Shown here one piece after another: positions 1 through 9,641 of a DNA stretch of 64,000 bases. The stretch is from contig CADEFN010000013.1 in the NCBI GenBank assembly GCA_902826615.1, positions 1 to 64,000 on the forward strand, written 5' to 3'. This DNA is from an uncultured Gemmatimonadota bacterium (GTDB taxonomy: Bacteria; Gemmatimonadota; Gemmatimonadetes; Gemmatimonadales; Gemmatimonadaceae). The position numbers and the translations under genes are program-made. Below the pieces are notes generated by a model. It was not told the DNA's origin. It was given only the letters and a program-made list of their open reading frames with translations, and did no database searches. Every line of letters begins with the position of its first letter. Within the stretch, counting starts at the first letter, position 1.

Positions 1-1
1 G

Positions 2-1957
2 CGCGGGGTCTTTGCCTCCGAATGGCAGCTTTCACTTCCAGAACCTCGGGAGCTGCACGCGGTGGCCTGGACGGTGCAGGAAACCCGCACCCTTGATCTG
101 CCACGCACGCGCTGGGAGGGGGCACTGGCCTTCACGCGGCGTGTGTCGGACAGACGAGAAGTCACCATGCCGTTGCGTTGTGAGCTGGCTGCCCTCGGTG
201 AGGCGACGAGCTGGTCGGCGTCCCTGAGCGAGCGCAGCGCGCTGCAGCCCCACTGGCGCTTTGCTCCGTTTGCCGAGCAGTGGGTGGGTGACCAGCTGCC
301 ACGTACCGTTCGGCTCGAGGGATTGCCGGGCGATGGATTTCTCTACGCGGCCGTGCACAGGGCACTCAAGCAGCGCCGGCGTGAGGTGTCCGCCGGATTT
401 GTCATGCGGGTACTCCCGGCTGATCCCACCTTGCGGGTGCACCCGGCCGTCACACCGCTCAACACGCCGGTGGTCGACGACAGCTCGCGACGTGCGTCCG
501 CTGGCGGTGCACCCAACCTTGCACGTGCATCGCGCCGCCGGTGGAGTGAACTCTTCGCGGATGTGCCGCACTTCATCTGCTCCGATCCCTACCTCGAGCG
601 CTACTACTGGTACCGCTGGTACGGGCTCTTTCTCAACTCGATCCATGGTGGAGCGGGGCACTATGCCTGGCCCACCACCTGTGAAGGGATCGGGTTCTTC
701 CATGAGCCCATCACCTACTCGGCGCAGTGTCATGCGCGTGAGCTGCGCTGGCGTTCGGCTCCGGAGCATGCACGAGGCGTTTTGCGCACCATCTTCGATC
801 ATCAGAAGCCTGATGGTGCGCTGCATGGCCGTATTTATGTGAACCATCTGCAGGGGACGGACTTCTATCACGCCAACTGGGGTGATGCGTTCGAAGCGCT
901 CGACACCTTGCGCCCCGACGATGTCTTTGCGTCAGCGCTGTACCCCAAACTCTCGGCACATGCCGAGTGGCTGGTGTCCACCCGCGATCCTGACGCGACC
1001 GGGATGTTTGATGTGGTCGATCAGTATGAGACAGGGCAGGAGTACATGTCGCGGTACCAGGCGGTGGATGACCGTGCTGATGCCTATGGCTGGGAAAACC
1101 GGATACGGCTCAAGGGTATCGACGTCACGGTGTATGCGTACGCACTCTTTCGGGCGCTCGAGCGGCTGGCCCCCCGGCTGGGGCACACGGGCGAGGAGCG
1201 TCACTGGGCGGGGTATGCCGCACGCACGGCTCGCGCGGTGCGAGAGCAGATGTGGGACCCCGAGACGCTGATGTTCTCCGACGTTGACCCGCGTTCGATG
1301 ACCCGCACAAAGGTCGCGGCGGCAGTTTGCTTCTATCCGTACTTCACGGACCTGGCGGGTGAGGACCACCTCCCGGGGCTGACGAAGAATCTTCTGGATG
1401 CAGAGCGCTTCTGGACGCACTGGCCCGTGCCGTCGTCCGCGCTCGACGACCCGCTCTTTTCGGCGACCGCCGAGTGGAAGGGAAAGCGGCACGTTTGCCC
1501 ATGGAATGGGCGGGTGTGGCCGATGACCAACTCCCATCTGGTCGAGGCCCTTGCTCGCTGGGGGACCACCGAGCGTCCCGAGTTGCGGGCCGCCGCGGCG
1601 CAGTTGCTGCAACGCTTTGTACACATGATGTTCCATGATGGCGATCTGCACCGGCCAAACTGTTTCGAGCATTACAACCCGCTCACTGGGGCCGCCTCGG
1701 TGTATCGCGGGATCGACGATTATCAGCACTCCTGGGTGGTCGATCTCATCATCAAGTACGTGGCCGGGCTTCAGGTGTCGGCGAGTGACATTCGCATCGA
1801 TCCTCTGCCCCTCGAGTTGGAGTCGTTTGCGCTGACACGCCTGCAGGTTGATGGTCGCGACATGACCATCACGCTGAACAACGGGATGGTGACGGTGAAC
1901 GCGGGGGATGTGACGCGTGTGGCGCCGCGTGGAGAGCCCATCAGCATACCGCGGTGA
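2..1957 (+). CDS. Six-hairpin glycoside hydrolase, MGH1-like (5' end cut by window)
   Basis: The reading frame is open from the first full codon of the window, so the true start lies upstream and about 651 residues are visible. The C-terminal two thirds carry aromatic-rich blocks typical of alpha/alpha-six-hairpin glycosidases of the mannosylglycerate hydrolase/GH63-like type, for example YWYRWYGLF and HVCPWNGRVWPMTNSH. The preceding part looks like a beta-rich N-terminal domain. It probably releases sugars from an oligosaccharide, since it overlaps a second hydrolase and heads an operon with a complete ABC sugar importer. No export signal can be judged because the N-terminus is missing. The substrate cannot be named from sequence alone. 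Confidence 0.75.
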   Translation, partial: RGVFASEWQLSLPEPRELHAVAWTVQETRTLDLPRTRWEGALAFTRRVSDRREVTMPLRCELAALGEATSWSASLSERSALQPHWRFAPFAEQWVGDQLPRTVRLEGLPGDGFLYAAVHRALKQRRREVSAGFVMRVLPADPTLRVHPAVTPLNTPVVDDSSRRASAGGAPNLARASRRRWSELFADVPHFICSDPYLERYYWYRWYGLFLNSIHGGAGHYAWPTTCEGIGFFHEPITYSAQCHARELRWRSAPEHARGVLRTIFDHQKPDGALHGRIYVNHLQGTDFYHANWGDAFEALDTLRPDDVFASALYPKLSAHAEWLVSTRDPDATGMFDVVDQYETGQEYMSRYQAVDDRADAYGWENRIRLKGIDVTVYAYALFRALERLAPRLGHTGEERHWAGYAARTARAVREQMWDPETLMFSDVDPRSMTRTKVAAAVCFYPYFTDLAGEDHLPGLTKNLLDAERFWTHWPVPSSALDDPLFSATAEWKGKRHVCPWNGRVWPMTNSHLVEALARWGTTERPELRAAAAQLLQRFVHMMFHDGDLHRPNCFEHYNPLTGAASVYRGIDDYQHSWVVDLIIKYVAGLQVSASDIRIDPLPLELESFALTRLQVDGRDMTITLNNGMVTVNAGDVTRVAPRGEPISIPR

Positions 1958-4758
1958 CTGAGCGCGTGGTGTTGCTGGCGGTGCCTGACGACGCCGAGTC
2001 GAGGGGTGCCGCGCGCTGGGTAGAGGGGCAGGTCGTGGGAGCAGAGGTGGTGGGCGATGCCGCCAGGCTCCGTGGAGCACGCGTGATCTGGTGTCACGCC
2101 GGCGAGCGTGTTCCGGTGTTCAGCGCCGACGTGATGCAGGCGTTACGGGAGGCGCTTGAAAGTGGAGCGCACCTGGTGCTTTCGCTGCTGGCAACGCCAC
2201 TGGCCGAAGCGTTAGGCGCGGCGGGTGTGCCACGGGTGGAACTGCCCCGGGTGTGGCGTCACGAAGACGATCCGCAGTGGCCCGCGGCCTTTCGTGATTG
2301 GCCCGGTTACCCGCACATCCGGGGCTTCCAGGGGTGGGGGCGGCATCCGCTTCTTGACGGCTTCGAGCGTGGCACCTTTACCTGGATGGCACGCGAGGGC
2401 GATTCCTGCACAGGCGCAACACTTCCCCGCGCCGAGTGGGGAGATGGCGTCGGGGTGATTGCGGTGGATCGATCATACGTGCACCTCGACGCGACCACGG
2501 CTGTGGCGTGGGAGTCGGAGGTGGGACTGGGGCGCGTGCTGTGCCTTGGCGCGCACATCAGCTTCACCGGTGGGGATGAGTTGCTCCACGCCCAGCGCGA
2601 TCATCTCCTGCGCAACGCCCTGCGCCGGTACGCTCCACCCGCGGGTGTGTACTGGCCGGGTGGTGTCGTGCGCCACGCGAGGGTGTCGCCACTGCCGCGA
2701 CCACGAGCGCTGGGCAGCATTGGCGAATGGACACCGCCGGAGCCGCGCGCCAGCAACACCAACCCCGCTGCCACACCGTGGACGTTAGGCGCACCGCTCG
2801 GTCTTGCCGTGGGGAACGAAGGTGCCGGTGTGCAGGAGTTGTGGCTCCATCCGCTGCTGGTTGTTGGTGGCGGAGTGCAGGTGGTGGGCACTGGAGAAGT
2901 GCAGGCCACCAGGGTGAGCACCAGTGGCTTTGGCGTTGAGCGATGGCTGCGTTGTGGGGATGGCGAGTGGCGGGAGGTCGTCGTGCCGTCGCGCTCCGCG
3001 CCGGAATGGGTGTATGAGTTGCAGCCGGTGACAGGCAGCGAACCCATCGCCGTCGAGGTGCTGTGCCCGTTGCGCCTTCAATGGCCGATGCCGGCAGAGC
3101 TGCTGCGTCCGCTGAGGACGGAGCAACGCACCGATGGACGTCAGTCCGTGGTGGTCATCACGGGATGCGACGGACGGCATGCCCTCGCCATCTACATCGA
3201 TGGTGCGCAACAGCTCGACGTCATGGCGGACGATGCCGCGCCTCGCGTGCGCGTGACAGGTGCGCCAGGTGAGGGGATCCGTATGCTCTTTCGCGCATCG
3301 GTAAATGGCGTGTCGGCGCTCACCATTCGTGAGAGTCCCGTTGCGACCATCATCCAGGAGCACCACGACGAACATCGACGGCGCACGGCGTGCCATACAA
3401 CACTTGAAACAGGGAGCCCGCAGCTGGACACGGCGTGGGTCTGGGCCACCACGCGCCTCGCAGGCTTTCTCTCGGGGGCGACAGGCGAACCAGCGGGGCT
3501 CATGGCGGGATATGCGGCCACCCGTCCGGGATGGGGGGAGTCGCGGCCGGGATACGCGTGGCACTTCGGGCGCGACACCTCCTGGTGCGTCGACGCCATG
3601 CTGGCCAGCGGGATGTTCGAGGAAGCCATGGTTGCTATCGACAGGTTGGCCAGCACGGCCGACGTCACCGGAAAGATTGCGCACGAGATCACGACCAGCG
3701 GTGTGGTACACTATGACGCCGCCGATGCCACGCCACTTTTCATTCGCGCGGTCGCTGCCTGGGGGGAGTGGACCGGTGATCGTGAGGCACTTGAGCGCTG
3801 GTGGCCGGCCGCCCGGGCAGCCTACGACTTTGTGCGCACCTGCGACCGCGATGACGATGGGCTCCCGGAAAATGATGGAGTAGGGCATGGCTGGATCGAG
3901 ATGGGGCCACTGGGTGGCGGGAGTGTCACGAGTTACGTGGCCGCCATCTGGATTGATGCTTTGCGTCGCTTGGCGCCTCTCGCGCGTGTGGTGGGTGACC
4001 ACACCCTCGCTCACGACGCTGCAGCGCAACTCGACCGTGCACTAGGGGCGTTCGACGCACTCCGGCTCCCCAATGGTCACCTGGCTCTGCATCGTACGGT
4101 CGACGGGCGGCTGGAGGGTACCACCACTGCGCTCTCCGCAGTTCCGAGTGCCTTGGGGCTCGATGCATCGTCAACCGGGCATGCTGTCCTGGACCAACTG
4201 GCCACCGAAGCCTTCACGACACCCTGGGGTGTGCGTATGCTCTCACGTCATGACGCACGCTACCAACCGCGGGGGTACCACACGGGAGCGGTCTGGCCCC
4301 TCTTTACGGGCTGGGCGGCCCTCGCCAACGCTCGGCTCGGGCACCTCGACAGGGCCCTCGACCTCGTGCGCTCGATTGCCGATTGCTCGGCGCAGCGCAC
4401 ACTCGGGGCCTTTGACGAAGTGCTCGATGGCGACACGGGCGATGCAGCCGGTGTGTGTCCGGACCAGGCCTGGTCAGCGGCGGCGCTCATCTCGCCCATG
4501 GTGCACGGCATCCTTTGTCTCCGTCCCGACGCCATGAACGGCGAGTGCACAATCGACCTCCGTCTTCCTGACGCGCTGGATACGCTGCAGCTGCACGGGA
4601 TACGTGTGGGCACCACGCGCTTCCGCGGCCACTGGGTGCGCGAGGACGGGGCGGTGCGCGCGCAGCTGACACATCTCAGTGGTCCCGCGCTTCGTGTTCG
4701 AGCCATGAGCACGTACGTCACCATCGGCGCGGCCAACCCGACGGCGAGGTTGGGCTGA
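1954..4758 (+). CDS. Large two-part glycoside hydrolase (ThuA-like N-terminus, six-hairpin C-terminus)
   Basis: 934 residues. The GTG start overlaps the previous stop as GTGA, implying translational coupling. Residues 1 to about 230 resemble a Rossmann-like ThuA/glutamine-amidotransferase fold (inference from the pattern of strands and the VIWCHAGE stretch). A central beta-rich part follows, and residues from about 490 to 860 look like a six-hairpin glycosidase of the amylo-1,6-glucosidase/GH15 type, with WHFGRDTSWCVDAML, DDDGLPENDG and WIEMGPLGGGSVTSY. It contains two CGTTAGGC octamers. No signal peptide is evident, so it probably acts in the cytoplasm on imported oligosaccharide. The order of domains is unusual and the substrate is unknown. 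Confidence 0.7.
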   Translation: MTERVVLLAVPDDAESRGAARWVEGQVVGAEVVGDAARLRGARVIWCHAGERVPVFSADVMQALREALESGAHLVLSLLATPLAEALGAAGVPRVELPRVWRHEDDPQWPAAFRDWPGYPHIRGFQGWGRHPLLDGFERGTFTWMAREGDSCTGATLPRAEWGDGVGVIAVDRSYVHLDATTAVAWESEVGLGRVLCLGAHISFTGGDELLHAQRDHLLRNALRRYAPPAGVYWPGGVVRHARVSPLPRPRALGSIGEWTPPEPRASNTNPAATPWTLGAPLGLAVGNEGAGVQELWLHPLLVVGGGVQVVGTGEVQATRVSTSGFGVERWLRCGDGEWREVVVPSRSAPEWVYELQPVTGSEPIAVEVLCPLRLQWPMPAELLRPLRTEQRTDGRQSVVVITGCDGRHALAIYIDGAQQLDVMADDAAPRVRVTGAPGEGIRMLFRASVNGVSALTIRESPVATIIQEHHDEHRRRTACHTTLETGSPQLDTAWVWATTRLAGFLSGATGEPAGLMAGYAATRPGWGESRPGYAWHFGRDTSWCVDAMLASGMFEEAMVAIDRLASTADVTGKIAHEITTSGVVHYDAADATPLFIRAVAAWGEWTGDREALERWWPAARAAYDFVRTCDRDDDGLPENDGVGHGWIEMGPLGGGSVTSYVAAIWIDALRRLAPLARVVGDHTLAHDAAAQLDRALGAFDALRLPNGHLALHRTVDGRLEGTTTALSAVPSALGLDASSTGHAVLDQLATEAFTTPWGVRMLSRHDARYQPRGYHTGAVWPLFTGWAALANARLGHLDRALDLVRSIADCSAQRTLGAFDEVLDGDTGDAAGVCPDQAWSAAALISPMVHGILCLRPDAMNGECTIDLRLPDALDTLQLHGIRVGTTRFRGHWVREDGAVRAQLTHLSGPALRVRAMSTYVTIGAANPTARLG

Positions 4759-5831
4759 TGGCTACCGTCCGATTGCAGCAGCTCACCCGCAAGTTCCCCG
4801 ACGGGAGTGTGGCCCTTGCAGGCCTCACCCTCGACATTAAACATGGAGAGTTCCTGGTCCTGGTCGGGCCTTCGGGGTGCGGCAAGACCACCGCGCTGCG
4901 CCTGATCGCCGGGCTCGATGCACCGACCAGTGGCCGTATTGTCGTGGGCGAAGAGGATGTGACCGACCTGCCACCGGGTTCACGTGACGTGGCGATGGTG
5001 TTCCAGAACTATGCCCTCTATCCGCACTTCACGGTCGCCGAGAACATTGCCTTTCCGCTCAAGATGCGCCGGGTGCCCGCGGGTGAGCAGCAGCGGCAGG
5101 TTCGCGAGGTGGCAGAAACGTTAGGCATCGGAGAGTTGCTGGCGCGCAAGCCGGCGCAGCTGTCCGGCGGGCAGCGGCAGCGGGTGGCCCTGGCGCGGGC
5201 CCTGGTGCGGCAGCCGGCCGTCTTTCTCTTTGACGAACCTCTCTCCAATCTCGATGCCCAGGTGCGGGCGTCGACACGGGCGGAACTGGTGCGGCTGCAT
5301 CGCCAGCTTGGGGCCACGATGATCTTCGTGACCCACGATCAGGTCGAAGCGATGTCGATGGCGCAACGCATGGCGGTGCTGAACAAGGGACGGCTGGAGC
5401 AGTGCGCGGCTCCCCTCGAGGTGTACCGCACCCCGGCCACACGCTTCACCGCGCAGTTTGTCGGGTCACCGTCCATCAACACCTTTGATGGTACCATTGA
5501 AGGAAAGGGGAGCCGACAGCTGTTTGTGGGGGCCGTGCAGGTGCCGGTGACGGCGCCCCCGGGGAGCGGCACGCTGGCGGTCCGGCCTGAACATCTCCAT
5601 ATCGTGCCCCCCGGTGATGGCACGTTCCCCGTGCGTGTCGCCCTGGTCGAACCGCTAGGCGCCGAGTGTATCGTGCACGCGTTGCTGGGCGACAACACCG
5701 AAGTGCGAGTGCGGGTGCCGGGCCTTCCGACGGTGGCCACGGGCGACACGGTCCATCTCAGGATCGACCATGAGGCTGCCCTGGTCTTTGACGCCGAAGG
5801 ACGGCTGGAGGGGCGCGGTCGCCGGCCATGA
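4758..5831 (+). CDS. ABC sugar importer ATPase, MalK/UgpC/MsmK type
   Basis: 357 residues, the usual length for the carbohydrate-uptake ATPase family. Walker A is GPSGCGKTT at 37-45, the signature LSGGQ at 135-139 and Walker B VFLFDE at 155-160, followed by the D-loop and the switch histidine in VTHDQVEAMSM. A C-terminal regulatory region of about 120 residues (OB-fold/TOBE type) is present. The ATG overlaps the preceding stop (TGATG). It energises the two permeases encoded downstream, so this operon carries its own ATPase instead of sharing a housekeeping one. Confidence 0.93.
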   Translation: MATVRLQQLTRKFPDGSVALAGLTLDIKHGEFLVLVGPSGCGKTTALRLIAGLDAPTSGRIVVGEEDVTDLPPGSRDVAMVFQNYALYPHFTVAENIAFPLKMRRVPAGEQQRQVREVAETLGIGELLARKPAQLSGGQRQRVALARALVRQPAVFLFDEPLSNLDAQVRASTRAELVRLHRQLGATMIFVTHDQVEAMSMAQRMAVLNKGRLEQCAAPLEVYRTPATRFTAQFVGSPSINTFDGTIEGKGSRQLFVGAVQVPVTAPPGSGTLAVRPEHLHIVPPGDGTFPVRVALVEPLGAECIVHALLGDNTEVRVRVPGLPTVATGDTVHLRIDHEAALVFDAEGRLEGRGRRP

Positions 5832-7093
5832 GGTGCGCTTTCTGGTTGTGTGCAGTGCTGACAGGCTGCGGCGCTGATGCGCCGGAGACTGTGCTGCGCC
5901 TTACTTCGTGGCAAACGCCCGCCGAGAACGCACTCGATCTGCCGGCCATTCGAGCCTTCGAGGCTGCCCATCCCGGCGTGCGTGTGGAGAACGAGCCCGT
6001 CAGCAATCAGGCGGAGTACCGCGAGAAGGTGATCACGTCGATTGTGTCGGGCGCACCGCCGGATGTCTTTCTTCTCGACAATATCGACGTTCCCGCCTTT
6101 GTCGAATCGCGGGTGCTCCTCGATTTGCGTCCCTTTGCCTCACGAGTGGGGATCGATCTGGCAACGATCTACCCGAATGTGCTCGCGATCTTTTCGCGGG
6201 GCGACGCGGTGTTTGCCTTTCCCAAGGGCTTCTCGCCCATGGTGTACTACTACAACCGGGCGCTCTTTGATGCCGCCGGTTTGCCGTATCCCACCGATGG
6301 TTGGACATGGGAGCAGTTTGTCGCAACAGCGCAGGCGCTCACACGCGACCTCGATGGCGATGGGACGCCGGATCAGTGGGGTACGGCGGTCATGCGCCCG
6401 TTTTATGCCTGGCAGGCGATACTCTGGAGTGGGGGTGGAGACATCCTCGATCGCACCGGCACGCGAGCATCAGGTGCCCTCGACTCACCAGAGACGGTGG
6501 CGGCGATCACCTTCCTCACCGACCTCGTCACACGGCACAAGGTCGCACCGCGGCCTAACGCATTCCGCGCCGTGACCGGCAACGAGAACCGTCTGTTCTA
6601 CAGTGGCAAACTTGCGTTGCTGCCGAGCGGGCATTGGCTCATTCCCAACATCCGGCCACAGCTGGCAAGTGGACGCCTGCAGCTTGGCGTTGTCTCGATC
6701 CCGCGGGCGAAGACCGCGCAGGTGAGCACGCCATTGTTTGCCTCCGCGTGGGCGGTGCCACGCAACACTCTGCATCGCAAACTGGCGGTGTCGCTGGCGG
6801 CGGCCCTGGCGGGTGAAGAGGCACAACGGGGACGGTTGGAGGCGGGTCTCGAACTGTCGGTGATGCCGTCGGTGCAGCAGGCGTGGCTCCCCCTCGATTC
6901 CCTGGGACTCGATGCCGCCTTCGGCCGGCAGGTCGTCTTTGGAATTCCGCCGTGGGGTGCCCGGATTGCGAAGTTCCGGGAAGTGGAGGCACAACTTCCC
7001 GATATCCTCGACGCCGTGCTCATCCAGGGTCGTACTCCGCTGGCGGCTGCGCGTGCGGCCGCCCAGCGCATCGACGGAATCCTCGTACGATGA
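5828..7093 (+). CDS. ABC sugar-binding lipoprotein (extracytoplasmic solute-binding protein)
   Basis: 421 residues. A short N-terminal hydrophobic segment ends in the lipobox LTGC (Cys14), so the mature protein should be lipid-anchored. The body matches family 1 solute-binding proteins: SGAPPDVFLLDN, YYYNRALFDAAGLPYP, and a stretch DLDGDGTPDQWG seen in many members. It captures the oligosaccharide for the downstream permeases. The start overlaps the ATPase stop by 4 nt (ATGA), and the stop overlaps the next ATG in the same way. Confidence 0.92.
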   Translation: MRCAFWLCAVLTGCGADAPETVLRLTSWQTPAENALDLPAIRAFEAAHPGVRVENEPVSNQAEYREKVITSIVSGAPPDVFLLDNIDVPAFVESRVLLDLRPFASRVGIDLATIYPNVLAIFSRGDAVFAFPKGFSPMVYYYNRALFDAAGLPYPTDGWTWEQFVATAQALTRDLDGDGTPDQWGTAVMRPFYAWQAILWSGGGDILDRTGTRASGALDSPETVAAITFLTDLVTRHKVAPRPNAFRAVTGNENRLFYSGKLALLPSGHWLIPNIRPQLASGRLQLGVVSIPRAKTAQVSTPLFASAWAVPRNTLHRKLAVSLAAALAGEEAQRGRLEAGLELSVMPSVQQAWLPLDSLGLDAAFGRQVVFGIPPWGARIAKFREVEAQLPDILDAVLIQGRTPLAAARAAAQRIDGILVR

Positions 7094-8706
7094 CGACAGA
7101 CTTCGTGACCCCGGCTCGGCGGGTGGCGGTGGCAGTCTGCCTGGTGTGGGGACTGGTGGTCGGTGCGCTCGTGGTGCGCACCTGGATCAGGGCCGAGGAC
7201 GCACTGGCCGCGCAGGAAGGGCGCTCGGTGGCAGCGTCCTTTGGTCCTGATTTTCAGCCGACCAGACTTCCTGTGCGCACACCGGTCGCCGCCGGCCGCG
7301 TCGCGAACGTGGTGCGCACCATGGAGCGCCAGATCGGTCCGGCCGCGAATCGCATCGCCGAGTCCGAACGGACGCTGTCGTTAGGCCGATTGTGGTCGCG
7401 GTACGTCAGTGTGCCGGTGAAGGACGCCGATGAGTGGGATGTGGTGGGAGCCGTGGTGTTGCGCGCCGATTGGTGGCGTGGTGTGGCGATACCGCTCGCG
7501 GTGGTGCTTGCGACGCTTCTGGTGGCGGCCACGTTAGGCCGCCGCGGTGTCGTGCGGGCGTCGGAAGACGTCTCCACTCCGCCGTATTTTCTGGTGGCCG
7601 ATGCCATCGCGACGCTGACCGTTGGTACGACAGGGGCCCTCGTCCTTGCCAGTCGGCGACTCACCGAGGCCGCGGCGATTCTTCCACCGCCGTCCGCTCA
7701 GGTGCGGTTCGACCCATTGTCGCTGCCGATGCCGGGGACCCGCACGTTAGGTGTGCTGTTGCTCGGGTGGTGTTTCGCAGCGGCATGCGCCCTGTTTCTG
7801 TGTGCCTGGATGGCGTCACCAAGGCGGTCTGTCGCTGAGCGACGGGAGAGTGCAACGGCCTGGAGCTTTCTGGCGCCCAGCGGCGTGCACTTGCTGGTCT
7901 TTACCCTGGGGCCGCTGCTGTTCACCGCCTGGCTCTCGCTGCATCCGTGGGACCTGCTGGAGACGTCGCGTCCCTTCATCGGACTGACCAACTACCGGGA
8001 GCTGCTGTCTGACCCGCAGTTCTGGAACGCGCTGCGCAATACTGCGCTCTATACGCTGTATGTGCCGGTGACGATGGTGCTCGCGCTTGGTGCTGCCATG
8101 TTGCTCAACCAGCCGCTGCGTGGCATGCGTGTGCTTCGGGCCATGGTGTTCCTGCCGACCGTGGTGTCGTATGTCGCCATTGCCATGGTGTGGCAGTGGA
8201 TCTACCACGCCGACTATGGATTGCTCAACTACCTCATCCGTCTGGTGGGGGGAACCGGGGTCGACTGGTTAGGCAATCCGGCGACTGCGCTGGTGGCGCT
8301 GATGATCGTATCGGCCTGGGTGCAGCTGGGATATCAGATGATTGTGTATCTGGCGGGGCTGCAGGGGATTCCGGAAACATTGCTCGAGGCGGCGCGCCTG
8401 GATGGTGCGAATGCGTGGCATCGCTTCACCCAGGTCACCTGGCCGTTGCTGCGTCCGGTGTCGCTGTACCTCCTGGTTACGGGCATCATCTGGTCGTTTC
8501 AGGTGTTTGCGCTGGTGTACGTGATGACCGAGGGTGGGCCGGCACGCTCCACCGATGTCCTCGTCTTCCAGATTTACCAGCAGGCGTGGGAGTTTCGGCG
8601 CTTGGGGTATGCCTCGGCGCTGAGCTGGGTGCTGTTTGCGATTCTGCTGGGCCTCACCCTGCTGCAGTGGCGACTGCTCAATCGCAAGGTCGAGTATGCC
8701 GGCTAG
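7090..8706 (+). CDS. ABC sugar permease (MalF/UgpA type) with long N-terminal membrane extension
   Basis: 538 residues from the ATG that overlaps the previous stop (ATGA); a longer reading frame starting at 6883 is rejected because it would run deep into the upstream gene. The last 290 or so residues are a normal permease with the EAA loop at about 433-456 (EAARLDGANAWHRF). Before it sit about 245 extra residues: a first membrane segment near 10-30, a soluble loop of about 100 residues (presumed periplasmic), a second segment near 135-155, and further hydrophobic stretches near 180-200 and 225-245. MalF has a periplasmic insertion but at a different place, so this N-terminal extension is noteworthy. 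It pairs with the following permease. Confidence 0.88.
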   Translation: MTTDFVTPARRVAVAVCLVWGLVVGALVVRTWIRAEDALAAQEGRSVAASFGPDFQPTRLPVRTPVAAGRVANVVRTMERQIGPAANRIAESERTLSLGRLWSRYVSVPVKDADEWDVVGAVVLRADWWRGVAIPLAVVLATLLVAATLGRRGVVRASEDVSTPPYFLVADAIATLTVGTTGALVLASRRLTEAAAILPPPSAQVRFDPLSLPMPGTRTLGVLLLGWCFAAACALFLCAWMASPRRSVAERRESATAWSFLAPSGVHLLVFTLGPLLFTAWLSLHPWDLLETSRPFIGLTNYRELLSDPQFWNALRNTALYTLYVPVTMVLALGAAMLLNQPLRGMRVLRAMVFLPTVVSYVAIAMVWQWIYHADYGLLNYLIRLVGGTGVDWLGNPATALVALMIVSAWVQLGYQMIVYLAGLQGIPETLLEAARLDGANAWHRFTQVTWPLLRPVSLYLLVTGIIWSFQVFALVYVMTEGGPARSTDVLVFQIYQQAWEFRRLGYASALSWVLFAILLGLTLLQWRLLNRKVEYAG

Positions 8707-9514
8707 GGGGCGACGCGTGGGTGGCGCGGTGGCGGCAGTTGCCGTCGCGACCGTAATGGTGGTGCCGTTTCTGTGGATGGTGTCGACCGCCCTTATGGGG
8801 GAGTTCGAGGTGCTGCAGTATCCACCGCCCATGCTCCCGGCAACACCACGTTGGGCGAACTTCAGGGACGCACTCACCACGTTGCCGTTTGCGCGATTCT
8901 TTGCCAACTCGCTGATCGTCGCGGCGTTCACCGTCACCGCGCAGGTGATGGCGGGGGCGTTGGGTGGTTATGCGCTCGCGCGATTTCGGTTTGCCGGGCA
9001 GCGTGCCGTGTTTGCGCTCTATCTCGGCGCGCTCATGATTCCGGGGGTCGTGCTGCTCATTCCGCGATTTCTGATTGTCGATGCCCTTGGTGCGGTCGAC
9101 ACCATGGCGGGGCTGGTGTCGGCTGAGCTGGTGTCGTTCTGGGGCATCTTCATGATGCGGCAGTTTTTCGTGTCGTTGCCACGCGAGCTGGAAGACGCTG
9201 CCCGCCTCGACGGAGCAGGGGAATGGGCGGTGTTCTGGCGCATCGTGCTCCCCTCTGCGGTGCCGGGCCTGGCGACCTTCGCACTCTTCGCCTTCATCGA
9301 CTCCTGGAAGTCATTGCTGTGGCCCCTGGTGGTGACGCGGTCGATGAGCCTGCGCACGGTCGAGGTGGGCATCGCCTCGTTTCACGGGCTGTACTACGCC
9401 AATTGGCCGTACCAGATGGCGGCGGCTGTGACCGCGCTGGTGCCGGTGCTCGTGGTCTTTCTCCTGACCCAGCGGCATTTCACACGCGGCGTGCAACTGA
9501 CTGGACTGCGGTAA
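8696..9514 (+). CDS. ABC sugar permease (MalG/UgpE type)
   Basis: 272 residues, six predicted membrane segments and the EAA loop EDAARLDGAGEWAVFWRI near residue 165. I take the ATG at 8696, which overlaps the upstream permease by 11 nt; a start at 8636 would sit well inside the neighbour and add a non-homologous stretch. It is the second half of the translocation channel. It is the last gene of the operon; the 127 nt that follow hold no gene and no clear terminator. Confidence 0.92.
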   Translation: MPARGRRVGGAVAAVAVATVMVVPFLWMVSTALMGEFEVLQYPPPMLPATPRWANFRDALTTLPFARFFANSLIVAAFTVTAQVMAGALGGYALARFRFAGQRAVFALYLGALMIPGVVLLIPRFLIVDALGAVDTMAGLVSAELVSFWGIFMMRQFFVSLPRELEDAARLDGAGEWAVFWRIVLPSAVPGLATFALFAFIDSWKSLLWPLVVTRSMSLRTVEVGIASFHGLYYANWPYQMAAAVTALVPVLVVFLLTQRHFTRGVQLTGLR

Positions 9515-9641
9515 TTCTGTCCGGTCCATAGCGGGCCCATCCGAGTTTGTTACCTCCAGCCTACCTCATCGGTCATTCCGTCCGGCGGGGCGACTCTGCG
9601 CGAAATCCAGCGGAGCCGCACGCTTTCCAGTGAGGACGCAC

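Noticed and set aside
2785-4029. Open frame of 414 codons opposite the second glycosidase
   Set aside because: Antisense shadow with no domain and poor start context.
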